From Planctomycetaceae bacterium (lineage in GTDB: Bacteria; Planctomycetota; Planctomycetia; Pirellulales; Thermoguttaceae), in the NCBI GenBank assembly GCA_004556055.1, contig SFIW01000016.1:1-64000 (forward strand): a stretch of DNA of 64,000 nucleotides, read 5' to 3'. How positions within the stretch are numbered: the first letter of the stretch is position 1; the number at the start of each line of letters is the position of its first letter. This document shows, one piece after another, positions 28,255 through 36,414 of the stretch. The position numbers and the translations under genes were made by a program. The notes beneath the pieces were generated by a model. It was given only the letters and a program-made list of their open reading frames with translations. It had not been told where the DNA came from and ran no database searches.

Positions 28255-28496
28255 TCGTACGCTTTCACAATGGGCGCAAGACGCGGACGTCGGGCATTTT
28301 TGCCACGCGAAGCCTAGGGCGTCTGGCGCGCGGGGAATTTTGGGATAAAATCAGAATGGGAACGGCTCGAAAGTCGTCCATTCGCCTTGAGCGGCGACAA
28401 GCTTTCGCGCTTGCAAGGTCGCGCGATCATTATACAAAACGACGGGCTAGCTTTCAAGTCGGCTACGTCTTGGAGTCATTAAAATAGGAAGAATCC

Positions 28497-29501
28497 GTGA
28501 AAAAATCAAAGTTCCATCAGATTCGACACGAGGATATCGGCGGCCTGTACGACGGTTCTGAAGAGAAGACGATCTCTCCCTACGTTTCGAGCGCGGATAT
28601 TTACAAGCGCTATGGCAAACCAGGGGAGAAGACCCGAAATTCCGACGACGCCGCGACTTACTACGACGCGCAGGGGGGCCCCGACGCCGATCTCTGGAAC
28701 AAGGGGTCGGAGAATTTCAAAGAACGCCGCCGCGCCTCGCGCCGCAAAAAGGGGGACGAGCGATGGATCGAAGCGCGACCCGAAGAGAAGGAGCCGCGAA
28801 GGGAACGCTCCAAGCGCAATAAGAACGTCGGGAGCGAGCCGGGAACTCGCGGGGATTCCGTCGGCCTGCGCATTATCGGCGGACGTTTGCGCGGAACGAA
28901 GCTCGAATACGGCGGGGATCGTCGCGTTCGCCCGATGAAGGAGCGAGTCCGCGAAGCGATCTTCAACCTCCTCGGCGAAGCCGCTAAGGGAAAGCACGTC
29001 GTCGATCTTTTTACCGGCACTGGCGCGCTAGCCTTTGAGGCGATTAGTCGAGGAGCCGCGTCGGCGACCCTCTTTGAGATTCATTTTCCGACCGCGCGCG
29101 TCACGAAGCGCAATATCCAGCTTCTCGAAAGCAAAGAGCCCGGCGTCGCGGCGCGTATCGATCTCGCCATGACCGACGTCTATTTCTGGGGGAGAAAATA
29201 CGCCTCGATCGATCCGACGCGCGAAGTTAAGCTCAATCCCGCGGAGTCGCACACCATGGCGACCCTCCCTCTCGACCTTCCGTGGCTCGTCTTCGTCTCC
29301 CCTCCCTACGACTTCTGGGTCGACCGCGAAGAGGAAACGCTCGCGCTTCTGCGCGTTTTACGCGACCGCGCCCCGAAGGGCTCCGTCTTCGTGATCGAGT
29401 CGGACGACCGCTTCGACTTCGACCTTCTCGACGCCAATATTCCGCCGAAGAAGAGGCGGTCGTATCCCCCTGCGGAGGTCGGTATTTTTACGGTGGAGTA
29501 A
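28497..29501 (+). CDS. rsmD: 16S rRNA (guanine966-N2)-methyltransferase RsmD with long N-terminal extension
   Basis: This 334-residue protein has a C-terminal part from about residue 122 that is RsmD: GLRIIGGRLRGTKLEY, RVRPMKERVREAIFNLLG, and VVDLFTGTGALAFEAISRGA for SAM binding. The catalytic motif is SPPYDF near 267-272, where most members have DPP(Y/F). The first ~120 residues are extra, charged and low in complexity (RRASRRKKGDERW, EKEPRRERSKRNK) and may be RNA-binding. GTG at 28497 with TAGGAAG upstream is the start. A start close to the catalytic domain would make a standard protein, but no good ribosome site was found there. Confidence 0.88.
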   Translation: MKKSKFHQIRHEDIGGLYDGSEEKTISPYVSSADIYKRYGKPGEKTRNSDDAATYYDAQGGPDADLWNKGSENFKERRRASRRKKGDERWIEARPEEKEPRRERSKRNKNVGSEPGTRGDSVGLRIIGGRLRGTKLEYGGDRRVRPMKERVREAIFNLLGEAAKGKHVVDLFTGTGALAFEAISRGAASATLFEIHFPTARVTKRNIQLLESKEPGVAARIDLAMTDVYFWGRKYASIDPTREVKLNPAESHTMATLPLDLPWLVFVSPPYDFWVDREEETLALLRVLRDRAPKGSVFVIESDDRFDFDLLDANIPPKKRRSYPPAEVGIFTVE

Positions 29502-29660
29502 AAGAATTTTGTTCGGATGAGGAGCGACGTTTTTCTTGAGAAAAAATTCATGTTCCCTCGACGCGCTTTTTTTGCTATTCTACCATACGCGCTATTCCGC
29601 AGACCGACGGTCGGATCGCGGTGGGCGCGTATATTAAGCGCTATAGAACGAAGAGATCGT

Positions 29661-31085
29661 ATGATGAGAATGAAAAAACGTGTCGCTCTCGCGACATTAG
29701 CTATGATGATCGCGGCCTCAACCGCCGCATACGGACAAGTAGGAAACGGACGCGGCGCGCGCTTAGGACAAACCCGCGCCGTCAACGCCGCCGCCGCTAA
29801 CGCCGCGACCGCGACCGCTCAGACGACCGCCGCAGCGACTCCTGCGACCGCGAATCCCGCGCAGAATTCCGATTCCCCCGCGCCTAAAACTTCTTCCGAC
29901 GGTTCCGAGTTCGTCATCGCCAAGGACGCGACCCCCGAGCAACTTGTGGAGCAAGCCACCTCGCTACTTTCGACCGAGATTGCTTTCGAGTCGGAAAAAG
30001 AATACTCAGAATGGGTCGCCAAGATGCTTCAGACCGTCGGCCTCATCGCCGATCGCATCTTGACCCTCAAGCCGACGGACGAATTCTTTGTGGAAGCGAT
30101 TTCTCTCAAAGGGCAGGTTCTCTGCTATCAGGCGTCCCTCGATTCCTCGATTTTGCCGCAACTCAAGAAGTACGCGGACGCGCTCGCGAATAATAAGCGC
30201 GTTCAGAGTCTCGAAGACGGGCGCAGCGCCACCCTCGCGTTCACCGGCGTCTACCTTCAGGCGGTCGTCGCCGATATCGCCGAGCGTCAGGGTACCGTGA
30301 AGGAACTCGCCGCCGCCATGAACGAAGTCAACGCGTTCGTCAAAGCGCATCCCGAGACGTCCGACATGACCGTCGACCTCGTCTTCCCCGTCCAGGTGAT
30401 CGCCGCGAACCTCGATAATCCGAAGCTTCCCGACCAGATCTGGGCGCCGATCCGCAAGACCCTCGCCGCCTCCGAAACTCCGGAAGCGCAGAACGCGCTC
30501 ATGATGCTCGACGGCACGATCCGTTATTCTCAGCTCGTCGGCGCTCCCTTTGAATGGCAGGGCTGCGACGCGAAGGGAAAGAAGTTCGACGCGGAAGCGG
30601 TTAAAGGACGCGTCGTCGTCGTCGATTTCTGGGCCGCGTGGTGCCAGCAGAGCGCCGAATATCATGAACAGCTCAAGAAGCTTTACGACACATATCACGC
30701 GCAAGGATTTGAGATCGTCAGCTACAACCTCGATCCGAAGCTCGAAGACATGGACGCCTATCTGACGAAGAATCCGCTCCCGTGGATCGTCCTCTCCGAC
30801 CGCGCGACGGTCGACGCGAAAGAGACGTCCCTGGCCGCGTACTACGGAATCGGCGAAATTCCAACGATGATCTTGATCGGCGGCGACGGAAAAGTCGCGT
30901 CGACCGACTTGAGCCTCGAATCCCTCGCGGCGACGTTGCAGAACGTCTTCTCGAAGTCCGCCGCCGTTCCCGCCTCTTCCTCGAAGGCGCCTGAGACGAC
31001 CGGTTCCGCGACGAAAGCGTCCTCCGCGAAGCCCGCCGCGACGAAAACGACGACGCCTACAACGCGCCGCGCGACGACTCGTTGA
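29661..31085 (+). CDS. Secreted TlpA-like thioredoxin-fold protein with CxxS active site
   Basis: This 474-residue protein has a signal peptide MKKRVALATLAMMIAASTAA with cleavage after YGQ. The exact start (29661, 29664 or 29670) is uncertain, though GAAGAG fits the first two. An Ala/Thr-rich linker and a helical middle are followed by a TlpA/AhpC-type domain: VVVVDFWAAWCQQSAEYHEQL, then IPTMILIGGDGKVA with the cis-Pro. The active site is C328-Q-Q-S331, so the resolving Cys is missing. The tail is Thr/Lys/Ala-rich and basic. It may bind or glutathionylate rather than reduce disulfides (inference). Lies 159 bases after rsmD. Confidence 0.85.
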   Translation: MMRMKKRVALATLAMMIAASTAAYGQVGNGRGARLGQTRAVNAAAANAATATAQTTAAATPATANPAQNSDSPAPKTSSDGSEFVIAKDATPEQLVEQATSLLSTEIAFESEKEYSEWVAKMLQTVGLIADRILTLKPTDEFFVEAISLKGQVLCYQASLDSSILPQLKKYADALANNKRVQSLEDGRSATLAFTGVYLQAVVADIAERQGTVKELAAAMNEVNAFVKAHPETSDMTVDLVFPVQVIAANLDNPKLPDQIWAPIRKTLAASETPEAQNALMMLDGTIRYSQLVGAPFEWQGCDAKGKKFDAEAVKGRVVVVDFWAAWCQQSAEYHEQLKKLYDTYHAQGFEIVSYNLDPKLEDMDAYLTKNPLPWIVLSDRATVDAKETSLAAYYGIGEIPTMILIGGDGKVASTDLSLESLAATLQNVFSKSAAVPASSSKAPETTGSATKASSAKPAATKTTTPTTRRATTR

Positions 31086-31184
31086 CGCGACGACGTCCTC
31101 TACCACGATAAGCCGACGGTCGCAACGTCGCTCCTACGCGACGCGCGTCCGTCTTAATCTTGATATTTAGTGAAGGAGAATTTT

Positions 31185-32033
31185 GTGTCCTTTTATCGCT
31201 CGATCGTGTTGGTCAAGCAAACGCCCAACACCTCAACCGTAACGGAAAACGCGCTCAACGCGGACGGTACGATTAACCGCGCCGCGTTGCCGACCGTTTT
31301 AAATCCCGAGGATTTGAACGCGCTGGAAGCGGCTCTTGAAGTCAAAGATCGCTTTGGCGGTTCGGTGACCGTGATTTCGATGGGCCCCCCTCAGGCGGCG
31401 GAAATTCTTCGCGAAGCTCTGTATCGCGGCGCCGATCGCGCGATTCTCATATGCGACCGCGCCGTCGCGGGCAGCGACGTTTTGGCGACGAGTTATATTC
31501 TCTCGCAAGCGATCAAAAAGGCGGGAGAGTTCGATTTCATCTTCTGCGGACGACAGGCGATCGACGGGGACACGGGGCAGACCGGTCCCGAGTGCGCGCA
31601 GCGACTCGGCGTTCCTCAAGTTTCGTACATGGTTCAGATCGTCGACGTCGACGGCAAGAAGGCGACGCTTCGCCGCGCGACCGGTTCCGGCTGGGAAACC
31701 GTGACCGCGTCCTTGCCCCTCTTGGCGTCCGTCTTGTCGGAGACGAACGAACCGCGCCCCTTCGCCGCGATCAAGGTCATGCGCCACAAGCACAAGCGCG
31801 TTCCTTCCGAGGTCGCCGACCGCGCCGCGCTCGCGCCCGAAGACCGCTTGGAAGAATGGACCTGCGCCGATATCGACGCGGATCCGGCGCGTTGCGGACT
31901 CAACGGTTCTCCGACAAAGGTCGTCGACGCGATTCCGATCGTGTTGAAGAAGAGCGAATACAAAGAGTTTGAACCGACCCTTGAGGGAATGAAGGCGCTT
32001 GTCGCCGAACTCGTCGAGGAGCGCGCGCTCTAA
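31185..32033 (+). CDS. etfB: Electron transfer flavoprotein beta subunit
   Basis: EtfB (282 residues) pairs with EtfA to carry electrons from flavin dehydrogenases to the quinone pool or, in anaerobes, in bifurcation complexes. Marks: IVLVKQTPNTSTV at the N-terminus, LNPEDLNALEAAL, DFIFCGRQAIDGDTGQTGPECA (the family signature), and KVMRHKHKRVPS towards the end. GTG at 31185 with AAGGAG 6 bases upstream is taken as start. An in-frame GTG at 31170 would overlap that ribosome site. etfA follows after 47 bases. Confidence 0.95.
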   Translation: MSFYRSIVLVKQTPNTSTVTENALNADGTINRAALPTVLNPEDLNALEAALEVKDRFGGSVTVISMGPPQAAEILREALYRGADRAILICDRAVAGSDVLATSYILSQAIKKAGEFDFIFCGRQAIDGDTGQTGPECAQRLGVPQVSYMVQIVDVDGKKATLRRATGSGWETVTASLPLLASVLSETNEPRPFAAIKVMRHKHKRVPSEVADRAALAPEDRLEEWTCADIDADPARCGLNGSPTKVVDAIPIVLKKSEYKEFEPTLEGMKALVAELVEERAL

Positions 32034-32080
32034 TCGTCGCGCGAGGGAATAAGAAACACGGAGACTTAGGAAAGATTCTT

Positions 32081-33112
32081 ATGACGACTATCAATCCCCA
32101 AGGCGAAGTTTGGGTCTTCGCAGAACAGCATGGCGCGTCGCTGTGCGAGTTAGATTACGAGTTATGCGGCAAGGCGCGCAAACTTGCGGACGCCCTTGGC
32201 GTCAAAGTCGGCGCGGTTCTTATAGGCGACGAGTCGGTCGCGTGTCTCGCCGACGCGCTCGTTGCGTACGGAGCCGATCGCGTCTACCTTGTCGCGAATC
32301 CGAAGCTTAAGAACTACACGACCATGCCGTACGCGCATGCGATTCGCGCGTTGATCGAGAAATACGAGCCGCAGATCGTCCTTTACGGGGCTTCCGCCAC
32401 CGGTAGGGACGTGGCTCCGCGCGTCGCCGCGGCGCTCGAAACGGGCCTGACGGCGGACTGCATCTCGCTGGAGATCGGCGATTATCAGGATCCGAAAACG
32501 GGTAAAGAATACAAGAATATCCTTCAGTTGCGCCGTCCTTCCTTTGGCGGGCACATGCTTGCGACGATCGTCGCGCCGGATCACGCGCCGCAGATGGCGA
32601 CGGTTCGCGAAGGCGTTTTCCCCGCGCCGGAATGGGACGACGACCGCAAGGGCGAAACGATCAAAGAAGAGATCGCGTTCGACGACTCCCTCTTTGCGGT
32701 CGAGGTTCTCGATCGCATTGAACGCGAATCGGGCGTCAATTTGAAGAACGCGAAGATCATCGTCGGCGGCGGCGCGGGCGTAGGGAGTCGCGAAAACTTC
32801 AAGTTGATCTACGATCTTGCCGCGGCGCTTGGAGGCACGGTCGGCGCGACGCGCGCCGCGACCCAGAGCGGGTATATTGAAGAAGAGCGCATGATCGGAC
32901 AGACGGGAACGATCGTTCGTCCCGACCTGTACGTCGCCGTCGGAATTAGCGGCGCGGTGGAGCATCGCGTCGGAATCCAAGACGCGGGGAAGATCGTCGC
33001 GATCAATAGCGATCCGAAGGCGCCGATCTTCTCGATCGCGCATTACGGAATCGTCGGCGACCTCAACGACGTCGTTCCCAAGTTGATCAAAGCGCTTCAG
33101 GAACGCGCGTAA
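32081..33112 (+). CDS. etfA: Electron transfer flavoprotein alpha subunit
   Basis: EtfA (343 residues) binds FAD through its C-terminal domain: GGGAGVGSRENFKLIYDLA, GATRAATQSGYIEEERMIGQTG, YVAVGISGAVEHRVGIQD and IVAINSDPKAPIF are all intact. The N-terminal domain opens VWVFAEQHGASL. TTAGGAAAG precedes the ATG. Transcription ends in a perfect hairpin. No acyl-CoA dehydrogenase or ETF:quinone oxidoreductase lies within the window, so the electron partner cannot be named. Confidence 0.96.
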   Translation: MTTINPQGEVWVFAEQHGASLCELDYELCGKARKLADALGVKVGAVLIGDESVACLADALVAYGADRVYLVANPKLKNYTTMPYAHAIRALIEKYEPQIVLYGASATGRDVAPRVAAALETGLTADCISLEIGDYQDPKTGKEYKNILQLRRPSFGGHMLATIVAPDHAPQMATVREGVFPAPEWDDDRKGETIKEEIAFDDSLFAVEVLDRIERESGVNLKNAKIIVGGGAGVGSRENFKLIYDLAAALGGTVGATRAATQSGYIEEERMIGQTGTIVRPDLYVAVGISGAVEHRVGIQDAGKIVAINSDPKAPIFSIAHYGIVGDLNDVVPKLIKALQERA

Positions 33113-33133
33113 GGCGTTTTGAAACGCGCATCC

Positions 33134-33170
33134 GGCCCGGACGCCTCGTCGCTTCCGGGCCTTTTTTATT
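33134..33170 (+). terminator. Terminator of etfBA
   Basis: A perfect 8-bp stem GGCCCGGA/TCCGGGCC (33134-33141 with 33154-33161) is followed by TTTTTT. Confidence 0.95.
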
Positions 33171-33202
33171 AACTTGCGAGAGATGCGGAGTAGGGAAGAG
33201 GA

Positions 33203-33559
33203 TCAGCAGATGATCCCGTCGGTCATGGTATACCCTTCGAGGGAGTTCGCTTTGACCTGGATGCAGATATAGGAAAGCCCTTCGTCCTCCGCCGCGAAGA
33301 ACTGACGCCGACCTTCAGGCGCGACGCGAAGCCAATCCCCTGCGACGAGCTCGATCGTCTCTCCGTCGATAATCGCCTTCCCGCGCCCCGACGTCACGCA
33401 GTAAATCTCTTCGTTCTGCTTGTGCGCGTGCGCGAAAGGAACGCTACCCCCCGCAGGAAGCGCGTTGACGCTTACCTCCGCCCCCGTGAGGGAGAGATTG
33501 TCGTGCAACTCTACGCGCGGTTGATCCTGAGAAACATGATACTTCGTATAGACGCTCAT
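33203..33559 (-). CDS. Small cupin protein
   Basis: This 118-residue single-domain cupin has motif 1 within PFAHAHKQNEEIYCVTSGRG (two His and a Glu as metal ligands) and motif 2 near LVAGDWLRVAPEGRRQFF (the usual His is Arg/Gln here). Small cupins like this act as dioxygenases, isomerases or quercetinase-like redox proteins. ATG at 33559 follows AAAGGAG. The gene has its own promoter flanked by two identical-spacing inverted repeats and lies directly downstream of the Rrf2 regulator, so it is very likely the regulator's target. Confidence 0.85.
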   Translation of the reverse strand: MSVYTKYHVSQDQPRVELHDNLSLTGAEVSVNALPAGGSVPFAHAHKQNEEIYCVTSGRGKAIIDGETIELVAGDWLRVAPEGRRQFFAAEDEGLSYICIQVKANSLEGYTMTDGIIC

Positions 33560-33574
33560 TAGAAATCTCCTTTA

Positions 33575-33595
33575 TTGTAATTGTTATGTTTACAA
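33575..33595 (-). promoter_or_regulatory. Operator-like inverted repeat, proximal copy
   Basis: TTGTAA-N9-TTACAA, a perfect 6-bp inverted repeat 16 bases before the cupin start and just after the -10 element. Same length and spacing as the copy at 33624-33644. A repressor bound here would block transcription. Confidence 0.65.
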
Positions 33596-33607
33596 CTGTT
33601 GGAGAAG

Positions 33608-33635
33608 ATTCTATCGTTGATTTCTGTAATGTCAA
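33608..33635 (-). promoter_or_regulatory. Cupin promoter
   Basis: Minus strand TTGACA (33635-33630), 16-base spacer, TAGAAT (33613-33608). The -35 is consensus and lies inside the distal inverted repeat. Confidence 0.75.
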
Positions 33636-33644
33636 TAGTTACAA
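33624..33644 (-). promoter_or_regulatory. Operator-like inverted repeat, distal copy
   Basis: TTGTAA-N9-TTACAG, one mismatch from perfect, covering the -35 box and the rrf2 stop codon. The centre is 49 bases from that of the proximal copy. Confidence 0.65.
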
Positions 33645-34067
33645 CCGACTTTTGAAGTCGTGTTTCACTTCTTCCAGCGTGATCGACGCAAGTTCGCGTT
33701 CCATCGCGTTTTGGACGCGCTGAAGTTTGGCGTCGAGAATCGCGTGGATATTCCGACCGATCGGGCACGCTTCGTTCGGCCTCTCGTGAAAATGAAAGAG
33801 TTGACCGTCTTCGACGCATTCCACCGCGTTGTAGACGTCCAGAAACGTGATCTCAGAGAGGGGTTTGGCGATCGACGCGCCTCCTGCGCCGCGCGCGACG
33901 TTCACAAGCCCAGCGCTCTTTAATTGACCCAAAATCTTCCGAATCACCACCGGATTGACGTTCACGCTCCCCGCGAGAAGATCGCTCGTGAGCTTAAATT
34001 GACCTTGAAATTCGTCAAGGCACGCGAAGACATGCAGCGCTATCGTAAATCGACTAGATATTTGCAT
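33639..34067 (-). CDS. Rrf2-family transcriptional regulator (YwnA/HypR-like)
   Basis: This 142-residue winged-helix regulator opens QISSRFTIALHVFACLDE and carries VNPVVIRKILGQLKSAGLV as the recognition region and ARGAGGASIAKPLSEIT as the wing. The C-terminal part FHFHERPNEACPIG lacks the three-Cys cluster of the iron-sulfur Rrf2 proteins IscR, NsrR and RirA. It does have the H-x-x-PN-x-x-CPIG pattern of YwnA/HypR-type members, some of which sense oxidants through a lone Cys. It likely binds the two repeats before the cupin gene. The ribosome site is weak. Confidence 0.88.
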   Translation of the reverse strand: MQISSRFTIALHVFACLDEFQGQFKLTSDLLAGSVNVNPVVIRKILGQLKSAGLVNVARGAGGASIAKPLSEITFLDVYNAVECVEDGQLFHFHERPNEACPIGRNIHAILDAKLQRVQNAMERELASITLEEVKHDFKSRL

Positions 34068-34116
34068 TGACCATACTTTCTGTCTCCCGGCAAAGTTAAT
34101 CGTCTCAAAGACGAAT

Positions 34117-34148
34117 TAAAAAGACCGCGCAAATAGACGCGCGGTCTT
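34117..34148 (-). terminator. Terminator of cysS
   Basis: The minus strand reads a 10-bp stem AAGACCGCGC/GCGCGGTCTT then TTTAATT, 12 bases after the cysS stop. It also lies upstream of the rrf2 gene. Confidence 0.9.
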
Positions 34149-34160
34149 CTTTTCTAAAAC

Positions 34161-35735
34161 TTATTTCGTTTCTTTAGACCAAACGCACACGCCTCCCGGT
34201 CGATCTTCGAGGGTGATTCCGAGATCTTTGAGACGGTTGCGGATTTCGTCGGCGGTCGCGAAATCCTTGTTCTTCTTCGCGTTGCGGCGAAGATCGATAA
34301 GGAGGTTCATCAGCGGTTCGACGAGCGCGTCGTTCTGCTCCGATTCCTCTGCGACCGGTTCGCGGAAGAGGCCAAGCGTCGACGTCAACTCTTTAAAGAC
34401 CGTCGTTCCTGCGACGAGCGCTTGAATCGCGCTCTCATTCTTCTCCGTTTCGAGCTTATTTTCTTCGATGAACTTATTGAGCGCGCGTAGGAAATCGTAG
34501 AAGACCGCCATTCCCCCCGCTGTGTTGAAGTCGTCGTCCATCGCCTCGAGGAATCGGTTTCGGAACCCCTTGACGATCGCGGCGAACTCGGCGAAATCCG
34601 CAGGAATCGGCGCTTCGCTTTCGTAGGCGTCGCCGTCGGCGCGAGTCGTCGCCGCCTTTAGGTCGTAGAAGGATCGACCCGTCGCCTCTTCGAAACGCTT
34701 GAAATAACGATAGAACCCTTCGAGTCCCTTGCCGACTTCTTGCAGACGTTCTTCGCTATAGTCGATAGGGCGGCGATAATGGCTGGAGAGGAGGAAGAAG
34801 CGGATATGTTCGCCGCTGAACTTCTTGAGGAGGTCGCGGAACGCGGAGGCGCCCTTCGACTTGCTGATCTTTCCCGCTTCTTGAGACGCGTAGTCCCCTT
34901 CTTTCGCTTCCGCGTCGCGCGTCTTGCGTCCGCCGACTTTTCCGACCTGGTTTGACGCCTGCATGAGCCCGTTGTGCATCCAGTATTTCGCCATGAGACA
35001 ACCGTTGCGCGCTTCGCTTTGCGCGATTTCATTTTCATGATGCGGGAACTGAAGATCAAGGCCGCCGCCGTGAATATCGAAGGTTTCGCCGAGGATCGAG
35101 CAGCTCATGACGCTACATTCGATGTGCCAGCCGGGGCGCCCTTTACCCCATGGGGAGTCCCAGGAGGGTTCGCCGGGCTTGGCGGACTTCCAGAGGGCGA
35201 AGTCGAAGGGAGAGCGTTTGCGATCCGCCGCGCCGCCTCCTTCGCCGCTCATCTGCTCCAGGGTGCGGTTGCTCAACTTCCCATATTCCGGGAACTTCGC
35301 GACGTCGTAGTAGACGTCCCCTTCCGATTCGTACGCGTACCCTTTGTCGATCAAGTCTTGCGTGAACTCGACGATTCGCTTGATATAATCGGTCGCCTTC
35401 GGGAAAACGTCGATCGTGTCGACTCCCATCGCTTTGAGGTTGTTCTTATAGTCCTCGGTCATCTCGTCCGCGACGGCGCTCATGGGGATTCCGCGCGCGT
35501 TCGACTCGGCGATGAGTTTGTCGTCGACGTCGGTGATATTCACGACCCACGTCACGTCGTAACCCGAGTAGACGAGATACCGCTTAATTGTGTCAAAGAT
35601 CGTCGGACCGACCATATGACCGATGTGGCTGGGTTTGTAGACCGTCGGACCGCAGAGGTACATCCCCACTTTGCCCGCATTGACCGGCTGAAATTCTTCT
35701 TTCGTTCGAGACAGCGTGTTAAAAACTCGCAGCAT
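34161..35735 (-). CDS. cysS: Cysteinyl-tRNA synthetase
   Basis: CysS (524 residues) charges tRNA-Cys. Zinc and HIGH parts: MYLCGPTVYKPSHIGHMVGP; the second zinc-ligand region is WHIECSVMS...FDIHGGGLDLQFPHHENE; the KMSKS loop is GKISKSKGAS. Between the HxxHN-type segment and KISKS there is an insert of about 25 charged residues (VGKVGGRKTRDAEAKEGDYA) absent from E. coli CysS. The start at 35735 (MLRVFNTLSRTK) has AGAGGAAG before it; a longer ORF to 35849 adds 38 residues with no family counterpart. Confidence 0.96.
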   Translation of the reverse strand: MLRVFNTLSRTKEEFQPVNAGKVGMYLCGPTVYKPSHIGHMVGPTIFDTIKRYLVYSGYDVTWVVNITDVDDKLIAESNARGIPMSAVADEMTEDYKNNLKAMGVDTIDVFPKATDYIKRIVEFTQDLIDKGYAYESEGDVYYDVAKFPEYGKLSNRTLEQMSGEGGGAADRKRSPFDFALWKSAKPGEPSWDSPWGKGRPGWHIECSVMSCSILGETFDIHGGGLDLQFPHHENEIAQSEARNGCLMAKYWMHNGLMQASNQVGKVGGRKTRDAEAKEGDYASQEAGKISKSKGASAFRDLLKKFSGEHIRFFLLSSHYRRPIDYSEERLQEVGKGLEGFYRYFKRFEEATGRSFYDLKAATTRADGDAYESEAPIPADFAEFAAIVKGFRNRFLEAMDDDFNTAGGMAVFYDFLRALNKFIEENKLETEKNESAIQALVAGTTVFKELTSTLGLFREPVAEESEQNDALVEPLMNLLIDLRRNAKKNKDFATADEIRNRLKDLGITLEDRPGGVCVWSKETK

Positions 35736-35793
35736 TGATCTTCCTCTTATGGTTCCGTAGACTGCGCCCAACGTCGGACGCCTATTTTGCTTT

Positions 35794-35832
35794 ATCTTAT
35801 ATCGGCTCAATCCTTTGACAAGTTTTGTCAAA
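35794..35832 (-). promoter_or_regulatory. cysS promoter with overlapping palindrome
   Basis: TTGTCA (35821-35816), 16 bases and TAAGAT (35799-35794) on the minus strand look like the promoter. A perfect inverted repeat TTTGACA-N5-TGTCAAA (35814-35832) covers the -35, as a repressor site would. Confidence 0.5.
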
Positions 35833-35909
35833 CCCTCTTTTTTCAGCAACGAAAACGCGCCGACTTCCGTTCGGAAATCGACGCGCTTGTATTATCTTAT
35901 CCTATCGTG

Positions 35910-36371
35910 TCAGTGAGAATGTCCGTGTTCGTGCTCGTGCTCGGGGGGCGCGTTGAGGTCGATTCCCTCGGCGGTGAAGTTCACATCCACGACTTGCTTA
36001 TTCTTCTGGATCTCGACGACTATCTCTTCTTTGAAGACCTCTTCCGGGTAGTCTTGGTACTCGTTTGTGAGGCGATCGGGATAGAGCGGATCGTGCGCGA
36101 TCTGTCCGATAATCTTGGCGCCGATGCATTTCACGCGCTTTTCGCCGCGCGTGACTTGCGCTTCAAATTTGCCGTCGATAATCTTGGCTCCGCAGTCGCG
36201 TCCGACTCCGTCGACGGGGGTGAAGGTGATCGTCCCCTGAGGAATCGGTTCACCGGCGACGGTGACGGTTCCGGAGATCTTGTAGAGGCGATCCTTATTG
36301 CTACAACCGACGAGAATGGCGCAACCGCACAGGATGAGAAGCGCGGCAACGGCGTTTGAACGTAAGGCCAT
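35910..36371 (-). CDS. Small lipoprotein with His-rich tail (copy B)
   Basis: This 153-residue protein has a lipoprotein signal ending LVGC. The mature part SGTVTVAGEPIPQGTITFTPVDG is the same small beta-domain pattern as the protein at 24999. DPLYPDRLTNEYQDYPEEV is shared with copy C at 37615. The C-terminus PPEHEHEHGHSH is a His/Glu tail that could bind zinc, nickel or copper (inference). ATG at 36371 with AAAGGAAG is the start; the longer frame to 36818 runs antisense-like through the DUF1559 gene. It follows DUF1559 copy 3 by 43 bases, probably as an operon. Confidence 0.82.
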   Translation of the reverse strand: MALRSNAVAALLILCGCAILVGCSNKDRLYKISGTVTVAGEPIPQGTITFTPVDGVGRDCGAKIIDGKFEAQVTRGEKRVKCIGAKIIGQIAHDPLYPDRLTNEYQDYPEEVFKEEIVVEIQKNKQVVDVNFTAEGIDLNAPPEHEHEHGHSH

Positions 36372-36414
36372 ATCGTTTCTTCCTTTCATATCTTCGCGTT
36401 CTAGTGAATCGAGA

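Noticed and set aside
35736..35849. T-box-type leader for cysS
   Set aside because: Leader is too short and lacks specifier loop and terminator; only a promoter with palindrome is visible.
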